A stretch of DNA of 64,000 bases from Marinomonas ostreistagni (GCF_016461785.1 NZ_JAEMUH010000005.1:186001-250000), one strand, 5' to 3'; positions 1-9,692 are shown, numbered from the stretch's first letter. Program-made: numbers and translations. Notes: generated from the sequence alone by a model not told the origin.

Positions 1-36
1 TGATTAAGGCTTGTAGCGAGTAGGTAAGGAGCAAAC

Positions 37-957
37 TTGAAAGTCTCATTAGTTGTCCCTGTCTTTAATGAAGAAGACGCTATCCCTGTCTTTTATCGTG
101 CTGTAAAAGATCATTTGACGGAATACGAAATTGAAATTGTGTTTATAGATGATGGCAGTCAAGACAATACAGAGCTTGTGGCGCTTGGTCTTACAGCGCA
201 AGACTCGTGTGTAAAGGTTATTAGCTTTACTCGTAACTTTGGCAAAGAGGCTGCTTTAATGGCTGGGTTAGAGCATGTATCTGGAGATGTTGTCATACCA
301 ATCGATGTTGACTTACAAGATCCGATAGAAGTGATCCCTCTTCTTATAGAGAAGTGGCAAGCTGGTGCAGATGTTGTATTAGCTAAGCGGGCTGACCGTT
401 CAACTGACAGTTGGCTAAAACGCCAAACAGCCACATGGTTTTATCGATTTCACAATATGATTAGTAAGGTCAAAATTGAAGAAAATGTTGGTGACTTCCG
501 CTTAATGTCCAGAAAAGCAGTGGAAGATGTAAAGCGTCTTGGTGAGCATAATTTATTTATGAAAGGAGTGCTTTCATGGGTTGGTGGCAAGACCGAAATT
601 GTTGAATACACACGGCCTGAGCGTTCTGTAGGAGAAAGTAAATTTAATGGTTGGAAACTATGGAACTTGGCTTTAGAGGGGATTACTAGCTTCTCGACAT
701 TTCCTCTTCGTATTTGGACTTACCTTGGATTTACTATTGCCAGCGTAGCATTTTTGTATGGTAGCTGGATGATTATTGATAAGTTGGTGTGGGGGAATAG
801 TGTTCCGGGATATCCATCAATTTTAGTCTCGATTCTCTTTCTAGGTGGGATTCAACTCATTGGTATTGGCGTTTTAGGTGAGTACATTGGAAGAGTTTAC
901 ATGGAGTCGAAGCGTAGACCTCGCTATCTGATAAAGGAAGATCGAAAGGATGTTTAG
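37..957 (+). CDS. Family 2 glycosyltransferase, GtrB/DPM1-like (lipid-linked sugar synthesis)
   Basis: Likely transfers a hexose from a nucleotide sugar to undecaprenyl phosphate at the inner face of the cytoplasmic membrane, the first step of GtrABC-type O-antigen modification. The 306-residue protein opens with the GT-A signature VPVFNEE (residues 7-13) and has the acidic metal/nucleotide motif DVDLQDP near residue 90. Two hydrophobic segments near residues 228-252 and 262-286 match the C-terminal membrane anchor of this family. The start is TTG at 37, supported by AAGGAG at 26-31. The stop overlaps the next gene by 8 bases, so the three genes at 37-2648 look co-transcribed. ArnC-like or DPM1-like activity on another sugar cannot be excluded, since the substrate cannot be read from sequence. 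A GtrA flippase is not visible and may lie left of the window. Confidence 0.85.
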   Translation: MKVSLVVPVFNEEDAIPVFYRAVKDHLTEYEIEIVFIDDGSQDNTELVALGLTAQDSCVKVISFTRNFGKEAALMAGLEHVSGDVVIPIDVDLQDPIEVIPLLIEKWQAGADVVLAKRADRSTDSWLKRQTATWFYRFHNMISKVKIEENVGDFRLMSRKAVEDVKRLGEHNLFMKGVLSWVGGKTEIVEYTRPERSVGESKFNGWKLWNLALEGITSFSTFPLRIWTYLGFTIASVAFLYGSWMIIDKLVWGNSVPGYPSILVSILFLGGIQLIGIGVLGEYIGRVYMESKRRPRYLIKEDRKDV

Positions 958-1411
958 TAATAAAGCTATCAACGTCATTTTTTTGTTTTTATTGTTGCTC
1001 TCAGTTGCGCTAGTGGTATTCATATTCTTTGTTTGGAATGATCAAGAAAAATTGGATGAAATAGAGCTAGTTGATAAAAATGATGAACTTAATTACTGGA
1101 TTGATACATGTTCAATCGAACATGATGGGCATACTATTTCTGTTTCTGGGTGGGGATACCTAGAAGATATGCCTTATATAAAACACGAGGTGTATGTAAA
1201 AAGCAAAACAGGCGGCTTTTATAAGTTGAATACGATTCGAACTAAGCGTGTTGATGCTCGTAAGTTTCTAAAACTTGAAGATGAGTTTGATAAGATTGGT
1301 TTTAACTCCTCTTTGAGGATCCTTAAAGAAAACGATTTCACTAAAGATATTATCTTTACCATGAGAGGCCCTTACGGAAAGAAAGCAAATGTTGAATACA
1401 CATGTAAGTAA
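950..1411 (+). CDS. Small single-pass membrane protein of the glycosylation cluster
   Basis: I do not recognise this 153-residue protein. It has one strong N-terminal hydrophobic segment (about residues 8-29, [18 protein letters not shown]) followed by a soluble domain of about 120 residues. That part is rich in charged and aromatic residues and probably faces the periplasm. The start overlaps the glycosyltransferase gene by 8 bases, and the end overlaps the next gene by 23 bases. This tight packing supports a shared role in sugar transfer, for example as an accessory subunit. The region is clearly more AT-rich than the housekeeping genes to the right, as is common for surface-polysaccharide genes acquired by transfer. 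The function is unknown. Confidence 0.7.
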   Translation: MFSNKAINVIFLFLLLLSVALVVFIFFVWNDQEKLDEIELVDKNDELNYWIDTCSIEHDGHTISVSGWGYLEDMPYIKHEVYVKSKTGGFYKLNTIRTKRVDARKFLKLEDEFDKIGFNSSLRILKENDFTKDIIFTMRGPYGKKANVEYTCK

Positions 1412-2648
1412 TAAAGTTAGGTATTTCTCCTCTCTGTTTATCGCTTTATACCTTTTGATTGTTTCTTACTCAATTGAAACATTGCACTGGGGTGATGATG
1501 CAACATTTCTAGCGATTGCTAACCAAACGAATTTTAATATTCTAGACTGGCTTTATAATCGCTACTTCGAATGGAGTGGTCGAGTCACTATAGAGTTTCT
1601 AATGCTGGGCACTATCAATTATCCGGCATTTTGGAAAATACTCATTCCTCTCACAATGCTACTAATGGCCACTTCTATATCGAATATTATATTTAATGAA
1701 GTAAAAGCATTTGCGGTGCTTTTGATACTGGTTTTAATGGCGATAAGTCCTGTAGAAATTATTTCAGAATCCACTTATTGGGTAACTGGTTTTTATAATT
1801 ATTTACTACCGCTTTCTCTTGGGCTTTACTGCTTTTCAATATTGATAAAAAAAGCTCCATCTAGAATGTCTATGGTTTTTAGCTTTTTTTCGGTATTTAT
1901 TTTTGCTTATCAAGAACAAGTCGTTGTTTTATTCCTGTTGGCTTGTGTATGCGTTCCAAATTTTTATAAAGATAAGTTTAAGTTGGCGTTGATTTTTTTT
2001 GTTATCGTAAATGCTGCAGTTTTATTTCTGGCGCCGGGAAATGCTAACAGACTTCTTATATCTTACTGGGGGGCTTTTCCTCAATATCTGGATTTTGGAT
2101 TACCAGAGCAGCTTGCATTGGGGTTTGATAAGCTATACCAAGGCTTTATTTTTCCTGATAACTGGCCTCTTTTTATATTTCTAGGGATGCTCTGCGGGCG
2201 TTATTTTTTTATAAATAGGTATGCTGTATCAGAAAAAATATCGCTGGTTGTTCTTGTTTTCTTTATGGCCTTTTTCTTAGCGCATGCTCAGGAGTTTCCC
2301 TTTTCAAGCCAATCTTTCGCAAAAGCTCAATACATTGGAGAGATTAACTCTGATGCTATCATCGGTGGAAAAATGTATGTTTGGTATTTCGCATTTTTAC
2401 TTGTTCTAGTGTCCAGCTTAATATTGATATTGAGGCAACTAACGAGTTTTGGTGTGCAAATTTTGATCGTTCTTTCCTTGGGGATAGCAAGCGTAATGAT
2501 GATGGGCTTTTCTCCCACTGTTTACTCTTCCACATACAGAGTTCAGCTTATATTTGAAGTATCACTTATTATGGCAATTCTGTTCCAATTTAGAACCCTA
2601 AAGGAAGAATATGAGAACGTGCAAGAGCTAGAACCTGGATCAACTTAG
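1389..2648 (+). CDS. Polytopic membrane protein, DUF6056/Gtr-type glycosyltransferase-like
   Basis: A 419-residue protein with about ten hydrophobic segments. An early extracytoplasmic loop carries an acidic pair (WGDDATF near residue 34), as is typical of GT-C-fold enzymes that use polyprenyl-phosphate sugars. Motifs such as WSGRVTIEF and YWVTGFYNY resemble DUF6056 and serotype-converting Gtr proteins. By inference it is the serotype-specific transferase that moves the sugar made by the gene at 37-957 onto O-antigen or another surface glycan. The start ATG at 1389 lies inside the previous gene (23-base overlap). The acceptor and sugar are unknown. The AT-rich codon use matches its two upstream neighbours and differs from the fbp region. 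Confidence 0.6.
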   Translation: MLNTHVSNKVRYFSSLFIALYLLIVSYSIETLHWGDDATFLAIANQTNFNILDWLYNRYFEWSGRVTIEFLMLGTINYPAFWKILIPLTMLLMATSISNIIFNEVKAFAVLLILVLMAISPVEIISESTYWVTGFYNYLLPLSLGLYCFSILIKKAPSRMSMVFSFFSVFIFAYQEQVVVLFLLACVCVPNFYKDKFKLALIFFVIVNAAVLFLAPGNANRLLISYWGAFPQYLDFGLPEQLALGFDKLYQGFIFPDNWPLFIFLGMLCGRYFFINRYAVSEKISLVVLVFFMAFFLAHAQEFPFSSQSFAKAQYIGEINSDAIIGGKMYVWYFAFLLVLVSSLILILRQLTSFGVQILIVLSLGIASVMMMGFSPTVYSSTYRVQLIFEVSLIMAILFQFRTLKEEYENVQELEPGST

Positions 2649-2726
2649 TATCTGAATTTATGGAACTAACACTGCAAGAAGTTGTAGATGCAGCTATGCT
2701 GAAGAAAACAACAACAGGAGCGCAGT

Positions 2727-3044
2727 ATGAAATTCGGATTAGTCGATCGCCAAGGGTATGTTCCGGATATGAATTACGGTGAAGCGGGCCAAGAGCTGGC
2801 GTGCTTTGTGCCAACGGATTACCGTTTTGAGCAAGTGTCTTATGTTAATGGAGAAGGGGAAGTAAAAGTCGATGGCCACAACTGGCGTTTCTTTTTCACA
2901 CAAGAAGGGATTGGTGTCGAGCTAATGGGCGGCATTGTGACCTTAAACGAAGCTCAGAAATTCTTACAAGATGTGAAATCTCATATATGGGGAGATAAAC
3001 ACCAGCAAGTACAGATCTTCCTATCCGGTGCTGCCCCAGATTGA
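2727..3044 (+). CDS. Conserved-looking hypothetical protein, 105 aa
   Basis: The function is not recognised. The protein is soluble and acidic, with no signal peptide or membrane segment, and alternates short beta-like stretches with a likely C-terminal helix (about residues 72-88). The start ATG is preceded by AGGAG at 2715-2719, a good ribosome binding site. Codon use and GC content match the housekeeping genes to its right rather than the AT-rich cluster to its left, so it probably marks the boundary of that cluster. It is followed by a symmetrical hairpin shared with the convergent fbp gene. Confidence 0.65.
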   Translation: MKFGLVDRQGYVPDMNYGEAGQELACFVPTDYRFEQVSYVNGEGEVKVDGHNWRFFFTQEGIGVELMGGIVTLNEAQKFLQDVKSHIWGDKHQQVQIFLSGAAPD

Positions 3045-3074
3045 TCCAATATTGAAGCTCATTGCTCAGAACGA

Positions 3075-3103
3075 AAAAGACCGACTAAATTAGTCGGTCT
3101 TTT
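3075..3103. terminator. Bidirectional intrinsic terminator
   Basis: An inverted repeat, AAGACCGACTAA/TTAGTCGGTCTT, is flanked by A's on the left and T's on the right. It can therefore end transcription from both the plus-strand gene at 2727-3044 and the minus-strand fbp gene. Confidence 0.8.
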
Positions 3104-3121
3104 GCTATTCCAAAGTCAGTG

Positions 3122-4081
3122 TTAATAACTTAAACACTTATCCACTTCGTTTGCAGCACCTAGGACCACTGCAACGCGTTGGTGAATGCCTTCTGGTTGA
3201 ATGTCCAAAATACGATCCGTATGGGTGAATGCTTTACCGCCAGCCTGTTCAAGCAGCATACCCATAGGGTTAGCTTCGTACATCAAACGCAATTTGCCAG
3301 CTTTATTTGGATCTTTCTTGTCCCAAGGGTAAATAAAGATACCGCCACGACAAAGGATGCGGTGAACATCACCCACCATGGCCGCCACCCAACGCATATT
3401 GAAGTTCTTAGCGCGTGGGCCGTCTTTGCCTGCAACCAAGTCATTCACGTAATTTTGCATCGCTTCTGACCAGAAGCGTTGATTAGACATATTGATCGCG
3501 AACTCTTGCGTCTCGTTGTCCACTTTTACGTTTTCACGAGTCAGAATAAATTCGCCTTTCTCCACATCCAGAGTAAACATGTTCACACCGTTACCAGTGG
3601 TGAACACCAACATCGTCGATGGGCCATAAAGCACATAGCCTGCTGCGACTTGGTTTTTACCTGGTTGTAGGAAGTCTGCTTCCGTTGCAGATTCACTACC
3701 TACCTGATGGTAGATGGAGAAAATGGTTCCTACCATTGAGTTGATGTCGATGTTTGAAGAGCCATCTAGTGGATCAAAGGCAATCAAATATTCGCCATCA
3801 GTGTTGGCAGGGACGATGTCGTCCTCTTCTTCGGACGCAATAGCACGTACCGCAGGAGAGGCCAGCAAAGCACTTTTAAGCATGTTGTTAGAGATCACAT
3901 CCAGTTTCTTTTGTTCTTCCCCTTGAACGTTCTCGTTACCAGCCATGCCGAGGATGCCGGCTAGCGAACCTTTTTTCAGTGCGCTTGAGATTTCGATACA
4001 AGTTTGGGTTGTGACTAACAGTACTTCCTGCAATGATGCGCTTGAGGCATCGGACGCAAGGAACTGAGATAAGCTTTGCAT
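3122..4081 (-). CDS. fbp: Fructose-1,6-bisphosphatase class I
   Basis: Hydrolyses fructose 1,6-bisphosphate to fructose 6-phosphate in gluconeogenesis; cytosolic and Mg2+ dependent. The 319-residue length is usual for the family (E. coli 332). The diagnostic metal and substrate motif [10 protein letters not shown] is present near residue 102, preceded by the EEED acidic cluster. The basic, tyrosine-containing region [20 protein letters not shown] near residue 255 is the substrate-binding segment. It is transcribed away from the zntB-like gene and towards the terminator at 3075-3103. Together with rpiA, ilvA, malic enzyme and tctABC in this window, it fits an organism growing on organic acids and amino acids. 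Confidence 0.97.
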   Translation of the reverse strand: MQSLSQFLASDASSASLQEVLLVTTQTCIEISSALKKGSLAGILGMAGNENVQGEEQKKLDVISNNMLKSALLASPAVRAIASEEEDDIVPANTDGEYLIAFDPLDGSSNIDINSMVGTIFSIYHQVGSESATEADFLQPGKNQVAAGYVLYGPSTMLVFTTGNGVNMFTLDVEKGEFILTRENVKVDNETQEFAINMSNQRFWSEAMQNYVNDLVAGKDGPRAKNFNMRWVAAMVGDVHRILCRGGIFIYPWDKKDPNKAGKLRLMYEANPMGMLLEQAGGKAFTHTDRILDIQPEGIHQRVAVVLGAANEVDKCLSY

Positions 4082-4206
4082 GGCAAGGGTCCTTTTTATT
4101 TATTCGTCTTGGGAAATTATGCCACCCGCTTAGTTCCACGTCAGCCTACAATGCCAATAAATATGAGTTGATGGCACAACTCAATGAATTAAGAGATGAG
4201 AACACT

Positions 4207-5166
4207 ATGGATTACTTACTGCACTACTTAAAATTTGATGGTCAAGGTGGCGCAACACGTGAAACGCAATTGCCAACTGTTTTGCCTGAAAGTGGTGCCC
4301 ACTGGGTACACATCGACTGCTCAAAAGGTGACGGTCGGGACTGGCTGGATAACATAGCGGATATCCCTGAAGCCGTGGTGGATGCACTGTTTGCCGATGA
4401 AACACGTCCGCGTACGGTTAAAATGGGACAAGGTGTCCTGATCACGCTGCGTGGCGTCAATTTAAACCCAGACTCAGATCCTTCAGACATGGTGTCCTTG
4501 CGTTTGTGGGCCACCCCACATTTTATTATTTCAACGCGTCGTCGCCGTTTGCTGTCCGTTGTAGAGCAAGTAAATAACCTCGAGAAAGGTGAAGGCCCGG
4601 AAAACATTGCCGAGCTTGTTGCAACCTTAACGCACACTCTTACCGCTCGCATGGCGGGGGTTATCGATGGTCTTGAAGACACATTGGGTGAGCTTGAGGA
4701 AGAAATGAGCGAACAGGTTTTACCTGAGCAACGTACCATCCTAGTAGATCGACGCTTGCAAACCGTTCGTTTGCGTCGTTTCTTAGTGCCTCAAAAAGAA
4801 GCCATTAGCCGTCTGGCGGTAGAGCTTCAATCTTGGGTAACCAAAGAGCAGATGGCTGATATTCAAGAAGCTGCCAACGATATTACTCGTTATGTGGAAG
4901 CCTTGGAGTCATTACGCGAGCGTTGCTTGCTGATGCAGGAAGAGTTTGCCAACCATCAAGCAGAGAAGATGAACGCCCGCATGTACGTGCTGTCGATCCT
5001 GTCTGGTATCTTTATGCCGTTGGGCTTCTTAACTGGCTTATTTGGTATCAATATCGGTGGTATGCCTGGCGTGGAGAATGGTGCAGCATTCTGGCTGTTT
5101 GTCGGCGTGCTGGTATTTATGGGGATTGGCCAATACGTTCTAATGCGCAAGAGTCGCTGGTTCTAG
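4207..5166 (+). CDS. zntB: ZntB/CorA-family divalent metal transporter
   Basis: A CorA-superfamily membrane transporter, probably for Zn2+ and driven by a proton gradient as in ZntB. The protein has a large cytoplasmic N-terminal domain, a long helical stalk (about residues 150-255), and two C-terminal membrane helices near 258-280 and 290-312. The loop after the first helix reads FGINIGGMPG, the ZntB-type variant of the CorA GMN signature. I place the start at ATG 4207 (319 residues, close to E. coli ZntB at 327). Longer in-frame starts at 4171 and 4033 would run into the fbp promoter or coding region. The assignment to zinc rather than magnesium or cobalt is by family resemblance. Confidence 0.88.
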   Translation: MDYLLHYLKFDGQGGATRETQLPTVLPESGAHWVHIDCSKGDGRDWLDNIADIPEAVVDALFADETRPRTVKMGQGVLITLRGVNLNPDSDPSDMVSLRLWATPHFIISTRRRRLLSVVEQVNNLEKGEGPENIAELVATLTHTLTARMAGVIDGLEDTLGELEEEMSEQVLPEQRTILVDRRLQTVRLRRFLVPQKEAISRLAVELQSWVTKEQMADIQEAANDITRYVEALESLRERCLLMQEEFANHQAEKMNARMYVLSILSGIFMPLGFLTGLFGINIGGMPGVENGAAFWLFVGVLVFMGIGQYVLMRKSRWF

Positions 5167-5198
5167 TGCTTTAGTTCGGCTTGTGATTTAGATAGCTA

Positions 5199-5254
5199 GA
5201 GCCCAGTCATTATTTTTCAAGTGCTAGGAGTCACTGAAAAATAAGACTGGGCCC
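5199..5254. terminator. Long imperfect inverted repeat between convergent zntB and rpiA
   Basis: Arms at 5199-5223 and 5232-5254 (GGCCCAGTC and GACTGGGCC cores, each with an A/T run inside) pair over about 22 bases with one mismatch and two single-base bulges. The loop is about eight bases. The T-tracts lie inside the stem instead of following it. It is probably a bidirectional terminator, since it lies between two converging genes. Confidence 0.6.
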
Positions 5255-5261
5255 TATCTTC

Positions 5262-5933
5262 TTAAGCCTTAAGTGTTTTCACACCAGACTGAGTACCTAG
5301 CAATAGAACGTTTGCTGGGCGTGCAGCGAATAGACCGTTTGTGACCACGCCAACGATTTCGTTGATTTGGCTTTCCAGCTTCACTGCGTCCAAGATTTCT
5401 AGGTTGTAAACGTCAAGGATGTGGTTGCCGTTATCGGTTACTACGCCTTCACGGTACACTGGGTCACCGCCAAGTTTCACTAGTTCACGAGCCACATAGC
5501 TACGCGCCATTGGGATAACTTCTACTGGTAGAGGGAAATCGCCTAGCACTTTCACCAATTTTGATTCGTCTGCAATACACACGAATTCTTCTGATACGGC
5601 TGCCACGATCTTCTCGCGTGTGAGTGCCGCACCGCCACCTTTGATTAGGTGAAGGTGGTCGTTTGATTCATCCGCACCATCTACATACACACGGATCGAG
5701 TCCACAGCGTTTAGGTCATACACAGGAATGCCGTGACCTTTTAGACGTTCTGCAGAAGCTTCAGAGCTCGCTACCGTGCCATCAAATAGTTGTTTGTGCT
5801 TTGCCAATTCATCAATGAACATGTTCGCTGTTGAACCGGTACCTACGCCGACAATAGTGTCTTCTTCAAGAAGAGGAAGAATATATTCAACTGCGGCTTC
5901 AGCGACTGCTTTTTTTAATTCGTCTTGCGTCAT
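5262..5933 (-). CDS. rpiA: Ribose-5-phosphate isomerase A
   Basis: Interconverts ribose 5-phosphate and ribulose 5-phosphate in the non-oxidative pentose phosphate pathway; cytosolic dimer. The 223-residue length is typical (E. coli 219). The phosphate-binding GTGSTAN (about residues 31-37), DGADE (about 86-90) and [12 protein letters not shown] (about 99-110) motifs are all intact. This last motif carries the catalytic-loop acid of the family. It is transcribed divergently from ilvA, and rpiA next to ilvA is a common gammaproteobacterial arrangement. Confidence 0.97.
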   Translation of the reverse strand: MTQDELKKAVAEAAVEYILPLLEEDTIVGVGTGSTANMFIDELAKHKQLFDGTVASSEASAERLKGHGIPVYDLNAVDSIRVYVDGADESNDHLHLIKGGGAALTREKIVAAVSEEFVCIADESKLVKVLGDFPLPVEVIPMARSYVARELVKLGGDPVYREGVVTDNGNHILDVYNLEILDAVKLESQINEIVGVVTNGLFAARPANVLLLGTQSGVKTLKA

Positions 5934-6079
5934 GCTGGGTAAACCTGTGACTTAGAGTGTGAGTAATGGTGTTGCCCAAAAGGGTGGGCACATTATAGTC
6001 AGTTAACCTCTTTATTGTTACCCCTCTGGGATGAAGTTGCTGACTTCAACCGAAATGGCATCAAATCCCGCCCAAGCCT

Positions 6080-6108
6080 TTGCTCATAATGATGGGAAAG
6101 AGTATATT
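6080..6108 (+). promoter_or_regulatory. Candidate sigma70 promoter for ilvA
   Basis: TTGCTC at 6080-6085 and TATATT at 6103-6108 are separated by 17 bases, and lie about 80 bases before the ilvA start. I saw no leader-peptide attenuator of the ilv type here. Confidence 0.4.
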
Positions 6109-6185
6109 GCGTGTTCATTTATTAGCAGAGTTACCCCCGCAAACGCCGATTCTAGGCGTGCTTTGGAGAAAAAGCAGGAATGTAT

Positions 6186-7691
6186 ATGCCTCACACAATC
6201 ATCAAAAAGATTCTACAAGCGCCGGTTTATGACGTCGCGGTAGAAACCCCCGTTTCCCGTGCTACGCAACTGTCTGAACGCACTGGCAACGATATTATTT
6301 TGAAGCGAGAAGACCTACAGCCAGTATTCTCGTTTAAGATTCGTGGTGCATACAATAAAATTATTCAGCTTTCTGAAGAAGACCGTGCCAAAGGCGTGAT
6401 TGCTGCGTCAGCAGGTAACCATGCGCAAGGCCTTGCCCTTGCTGCGAAAAAGCTAGGCATCAAGGCCACCATCGTGATGCCAGAAACGACCCCTGATGTA
6501 AAAGTCAATGCAGTGCGTGCCCGTGGCGCCGAAGTGGTGTTAGCGGGCGATGCCTTTGATGCAGCGTTTGCAAAATCCCAAGAAATCATGGCGCAAACTG
6601 GTCAAGTCTATGTACACCCGTTCGACGACCTCGATACGATCGCCGGTCAAGGCACGATCGGTATGGAACTATTGCGCCAAATCGAAGGTGACATCGATGC
6701 GGTGTTCATCCCCGTGGGCGGTGGTGGTCTAATCGCTGGCGTTGCTGCTTACATCAAATACCTACGCCCTGAGATTAAAGTCATTGGTGTGGAGCCAACT
6801 GATGCCGCGTGTTTAAAAGTCGCATTAGACACAGGCAAACCAACACGTCTTGCTCAAGTGGGTATCTTCGCAGAAGGTGTCGCGGTGGCTGAAATCGGTA
6901 AAAACACCTTTGAAATTGCCAAAGAGTGCGTTGACGAAGTCATTACTGTGAACACTGACGAAATGTGTGCCGCGATCAAAGATATCTACGACGATACCCG
7001 TGCTATCACTGAACCAGCCGGTGCTTGTGCGCTAGCGGGACTGAAAAAGTACATTGAGCGTGAAGGCGCTAAAGGTCAGCGTTTGGTAGCGATCAACTCT
7101 GGTGCGAACGTTAACTTCGACCGTCTACGCCATGTTTCTGAGCGTGCCGAATTAGGTGAAAAACGCGAAGCCATCATCGCTGTGAAAATCCCAGAAGCGC
7201 CTGGTAGCTTTAAAGATTTCTGTCAGGCGCTGGTGGGTCGTTCAATCACCGAGTTCAACTACCGCTACAGCAATGACAAGCAAGCGGTGATTTTCGTCGG
7301 TGTCGCGCTGGGCGGCAGTCCAAACAGTCGTGAAGAGCTGCTACATGATCTGAAAGATTACGAAATCGTTGATTTAACCGATGACGAAACAGCGAAGGTT
7401 CACGTACGTCATATGATTGGCGGTCACTTACGCAGTGAGAAAGGCGAGCTGCTGTACAGCTTTGAATTCCCAGAGCGCCCTGGTGCGTTGCTGAAATTCC
7501 TTAACACCTTGGGCGGTCAGTGGAATATTTCCATGTTCCATTACCGTAACCACGGTGATGCTTACGGTCGAGTGTTGGTGGGGTTGCAGGCGGTTGGCGA
7601 AGAGACCGATGTGACGCGTTATTTAGATGAGCTAGGCTACCCTTACCAAGATGAAAATGATAACCCAGCTTGTAAGCTGTTCTTTCGCTAA
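6186..7691 (+). CDS. ilvA: Threonine dehydratase (ammonia-lyase), biosynthetic
   Basis: Deaminates L-threonine to 2-oxobutanoate, the first step of isoleucine synthesis; PLP-dependent. The N-terminal catalytic domain has the PLP lysine in SFKIRGAYNK (Lys51) and the phosphate-binding loop VGGGGL. The C-terminal third contains two ACT-like regulatory units (about residues 330-400 and 420-500), so feedback control by isoleucine and valine is expected. I choose ATG 6186 over ATG 6180 because AGGA at 6175-6178 is correctly spaced only for 6186. This gives 501 residues against 514 in E. coli. Together with rpiA it forms a divergent pair. Confidence 0.96.
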   Translation: MPHTIIKKILQAPVYDVAVETPVSRATQLSERTGNDIILKREDLQPVFSFKIRGAYNKIIQLSEEDRAKGVIAASAGNHAQGLALAAKKLGIKATIVMPETTPDVKVNAVRARGAEVVLAGDAFDAAFAKSQEIMAQTGQVYVHPFDDLDTIAGQGTIGMELLRQIEGDIDAVFIPVGGGGLIAGVAAYIKYLRPEIKVIGVEPTDAACLKVALDTGKPTRLAQVGIFAEGVAVAEIGKNTFEIAKECVDEVITVNTDEMCAAIKDIYDDTRAITEPAGACALAGLKKYIEREGAKGQRLVAINSGANVNFDRLRHVSERAELGEKREAIIAVKIPEAPGSFKDFCQALVGRSITEFNYRYSNDKQAVIFVGVALGGSPNSREELLHDLKDYEIVDLTDDETAKVHVRHMIGGHLRSEKGELLYSFEFPERPGALLKFLNTLGGQWNISMFHYRNHGDAYGRVLVGLQAVGEETDVTRYLDELGYPYQDENDNPACKLFFR

Positions 7692-7737
7692 ATAGTCGAA
7701 AATCGGTTATCATAGCGCCAACTTCAAATGACATGGC

Positions 7738-7904
7738 AACCCTCTGGTGAAGGTAGGTTTGTCGCTTAAGCTAAAGCTTTTAGAAAGTTGTCGGCTGATC
7801 ACAAGCATTAAGCCCATGGATGGGCGACCCGCCCGTTCGGGCGGTGATTGGTTGACGACTTTCCTCTTTAGACCTTGAGTGAACGACTGCTTCAGCAGAG
7901 GGTT
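7738..7904 (+). ncRNA. Candidate structured RNA: argS leader or small RNA (undescribed)
   Basis: The ilvA-argS gap folds into one rod. Helices are 7738-7752 with 7890-7904 (14 of 15 pairs), 7761-7764 with 7884-7887, 7765-7770 with 7874-7879, 7771-7776 with 7866-7871, and 7783-7802 with 7844-7863. The last is 20 continuous pairs, five of them G-U wobbles (at 7789, 7793, 7794, 7796, 7797). The tip carries two GC hairpins, 7812-7825 (loop TGGA) and 7830-7843 (loop GTTC). A TATCAT box at 7708-7713 could start transcription near 7720, although no clear -35 is visible. There is no terminal T-run, so the RNA probably continues into argS, whose GTG start at 7928 has a weak ribosome binding site. The wobbles argue that the RNA, not DNA symmetry, is under selection. 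It does not match 6S, SRP, RNase P or tmRNA motifs that I know. Confidence 0.6.
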
Positions 7905-7927
7905 CTGTATTTTAAAATGGGTTTCTT

Positions 7928-9661
7928 GTGAATATTCAAACGCTTCTTAATCAACGTATTCAAGCGGCTATGGTCGCATCGGGTGCGGCGGACGATGCTC
8001 CGGCTCTCGTTCGTCAATCTGCAAAAGTTCAATTTGGTGACTACCAAGCCAATGGCATCATGGGCGCGGCAAAGAAAATCGGCACCAATCCTCGTGAGTT
8101 CGCAACCAAAGTGTTGGAGCAATTGGATCTTTCCGATGTGGCAGATAAAGTCGAAATCGCAGGCCCAGGTTTCATCAATATCTTCTTGAAAAACGAATGG
8201 TTAGGTTCAGCGTTAGCGGATCTTCGTCACAGTGAACGTCTAGATGTTGCGACGGTAGAAGCACCACAAACCGTGGTGGTGGATTACTCGGCACCGAACT
8301 TAGCAAAAGAGATGCACGTTGGTCACCTACGTTCTACCGTTATTGGTGATGCAGTGGTACGCACCCTTGAGTTTATGGGCCACAACGTTGTGCGCCAGAA
8401 CCACGTCGGCGACTGGGGTACTCAGTTTGGTATGCTGTTGGCCTACATGGAGCGTCTACGTGCGGAAAACTCTGAAATCAGCATGGCACTGTCGGATCTT
8501 GAGTCTTTCTACCGCGAAGCGAAAAAGTGCTTTGATGACGACGAAGCCTTTGCGGCACGTGCTCGTGAACTGGTCGTGGAACTTCAGTCTGGTGACGAGC
8601 AATGCATGGCACTGTGGCAAGAGTTCATCAATATCTCTCTTGAGCATTGTGAAGAAACTTACCGCATGTTGGGTGTTTCACTTGAGCGTAAAGACGTGAT
8701 GCCAGAAAGCGCTTACAACAGCGATTTGCAGAACGTAATCAACGATCTAGAAGCACAGGGATTGATCAAAGAAGACCAAGGTGCGAAGTGTGTTTTCTTA
8801 GAAGAGTTTGCCAATAAAGAAGGTGACATCACGCCGATCATCGTTCAGAAAACCGGCGGTGGTTTCCTTTACGCTACCACTGATTTAGCCGCTGTTCGCT
8901 ACCGTCAGAAAGTGTTGAATGCAGATCGTGCGCTGTACTTTGTAGATGCTCGCCAATCTTTGCATTTCCAACAGATCTTCACGCTATCGCGCAAAGCAGG
9001 CTTTGCTCAGCCAAGTATCAGCCTTGAGCACATGCCGTTTGGTACGGTAATGGGCAGTGATGGTAAGCCATTTAAGACACGCTCTGGTGGTGTGGCGAAA
9101 CTTTCTGCGTTGCTTGAAGAAGCACAAGAACGTGCGTTCCAGCTAGTAGCGTCGAAGAACCCAGATATGCCAGAAGAAGAGCAGCGCAATATCGGCCGTG
9201 TTGTTGGTATCGCATCGGTTAAGTACGCTGACTTATCTAAGAACCGTACCTCTGATTACGTGTTCAACTGGGACAACATGCTAAGCTTTGAAGGCAACAC
9301 AGCGCCTTACTTGTTGTACGCATACTCTCGTGTTGCGAGCATCGTGCGTCGTTCAGAAATGGACGTATCTGCGTTGAATGCTCCGATCACAGTAGTAGAA
9401 GACCAAGAGCGTGCCTTGGCTGTGAAGCTTTGCCAATTCGAAGAGGCGATCCAGCAGGTGATCAACGACGGTATGCCACACTTTATGTGTGCTTACTTGT
9501 ACGAGCTTGCGGGTATCTTTATGAGCTTCTACGAAGCCTGCCCAATCTTGAACGCAGAAGACGCGTTGAAAGAAAGCCGTCTACAGCTTGCCCTAAGTAC
9601 TGCGGCAACGTTGAAGCAAGGTCTAGAGCTACTAGGTATTGAAACTCTAGAGCGTATGTAA
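7928..9661 (+). CDS. argS: Arginyl-tRNA synthetase
   Basis: Charges tRNA-Arg with arginine; a class I synthetase, monomeric and cytosolic. The 577-residue length equals the E. coli enzyme. The HIGH-type ATP motif appears as HVGH in EMHVGHLRS, after the conserved [11 protein letters not shown] block. The DALR anticodon-binding domain occupies the last 120 residues. It starts with GTG at 7928 and has only a weak ribosome binding site (ATGGG at 7917-7921). It is preceded by the structured element at 7738-7904, which may control it. In Pseudomonas, argS lies between priA and the SPOR-domain gene. Here that junction (16.9 kb) lacks it, so argS has moved next to ilvA. Confidence 0.97.
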   Translation: MNIQTLLNQRIQAAMVASGAADDAPALVRQSAKVQFGDYQANGIMGAAKKIGTNPREFATKVLEQLDLSDVADKVEIAGPGFINIFLKNEWLGSALADLRHSERLDVATVEAPQTVVVDYSAPNLAKEMHVGHLRSTVIGDAVVRTLEFMGHNVVRQNHVGDWGTQFGMLLAYMERLRAENSEISMALSDLESFYREAKKCFDDDEAFAARARELVVELQSGDEQCMALWQEFINISLEHCEETYRMLGVSLERKDVMPESAYNSDLQNVINDLEAQGLIKEDQGAKCVFLEEFANKEGDITPIIVQKTGGGFLYATTDLAAVRYRQKVLNADRALYFVDARQSLHFQQIFTLSRKAGFAQPSISLEHMPFGTVMGSDGKPFKTRSGGVAKLSALLEEAQERAFQLVASKNPDMPEEEQRNIGRVVGIASVKYADLSKNRTSDYVFNWDNMLSFEGNTAPYLLYAYSRVASIVRRSEMDVSALNAPITVVEDQERALAVKLCQFEEAIQQVINDGMPHFMCAYLYELAGIFMSFYEACPILNAEDALKESRLQLALSTAATLKQGLELLGIETLERM

Positions 9662-9692
9662 GCGCTTTAACGCTTAATGGCTTAAAGACATT

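Noticed and set aside
2660..2782. A 40-codon reading frame overlapping the start of the 105-residue gene
   Set aside because: It has no ribosome binding site and its second half is a shadow of the real gene.
3179..5174. Antisense and shifted reading frames over fbp and zntB
   Set aside because: These are shadows of genes with clear family motifs.
6031..6243. Reading frame in the rpiA-ilvA gap
   Set aside because: Low-complexity translation, no ribosome binding site, and it covers the ilvA promoter and start.
7738..7904. Identification as 6S RNA, SRP RNA, tmRNA or RNase P RNA
   Set aside because: Lacks the conserved sequences of each; there is no 6S-type central bubble, and the location is wrong for these genes.
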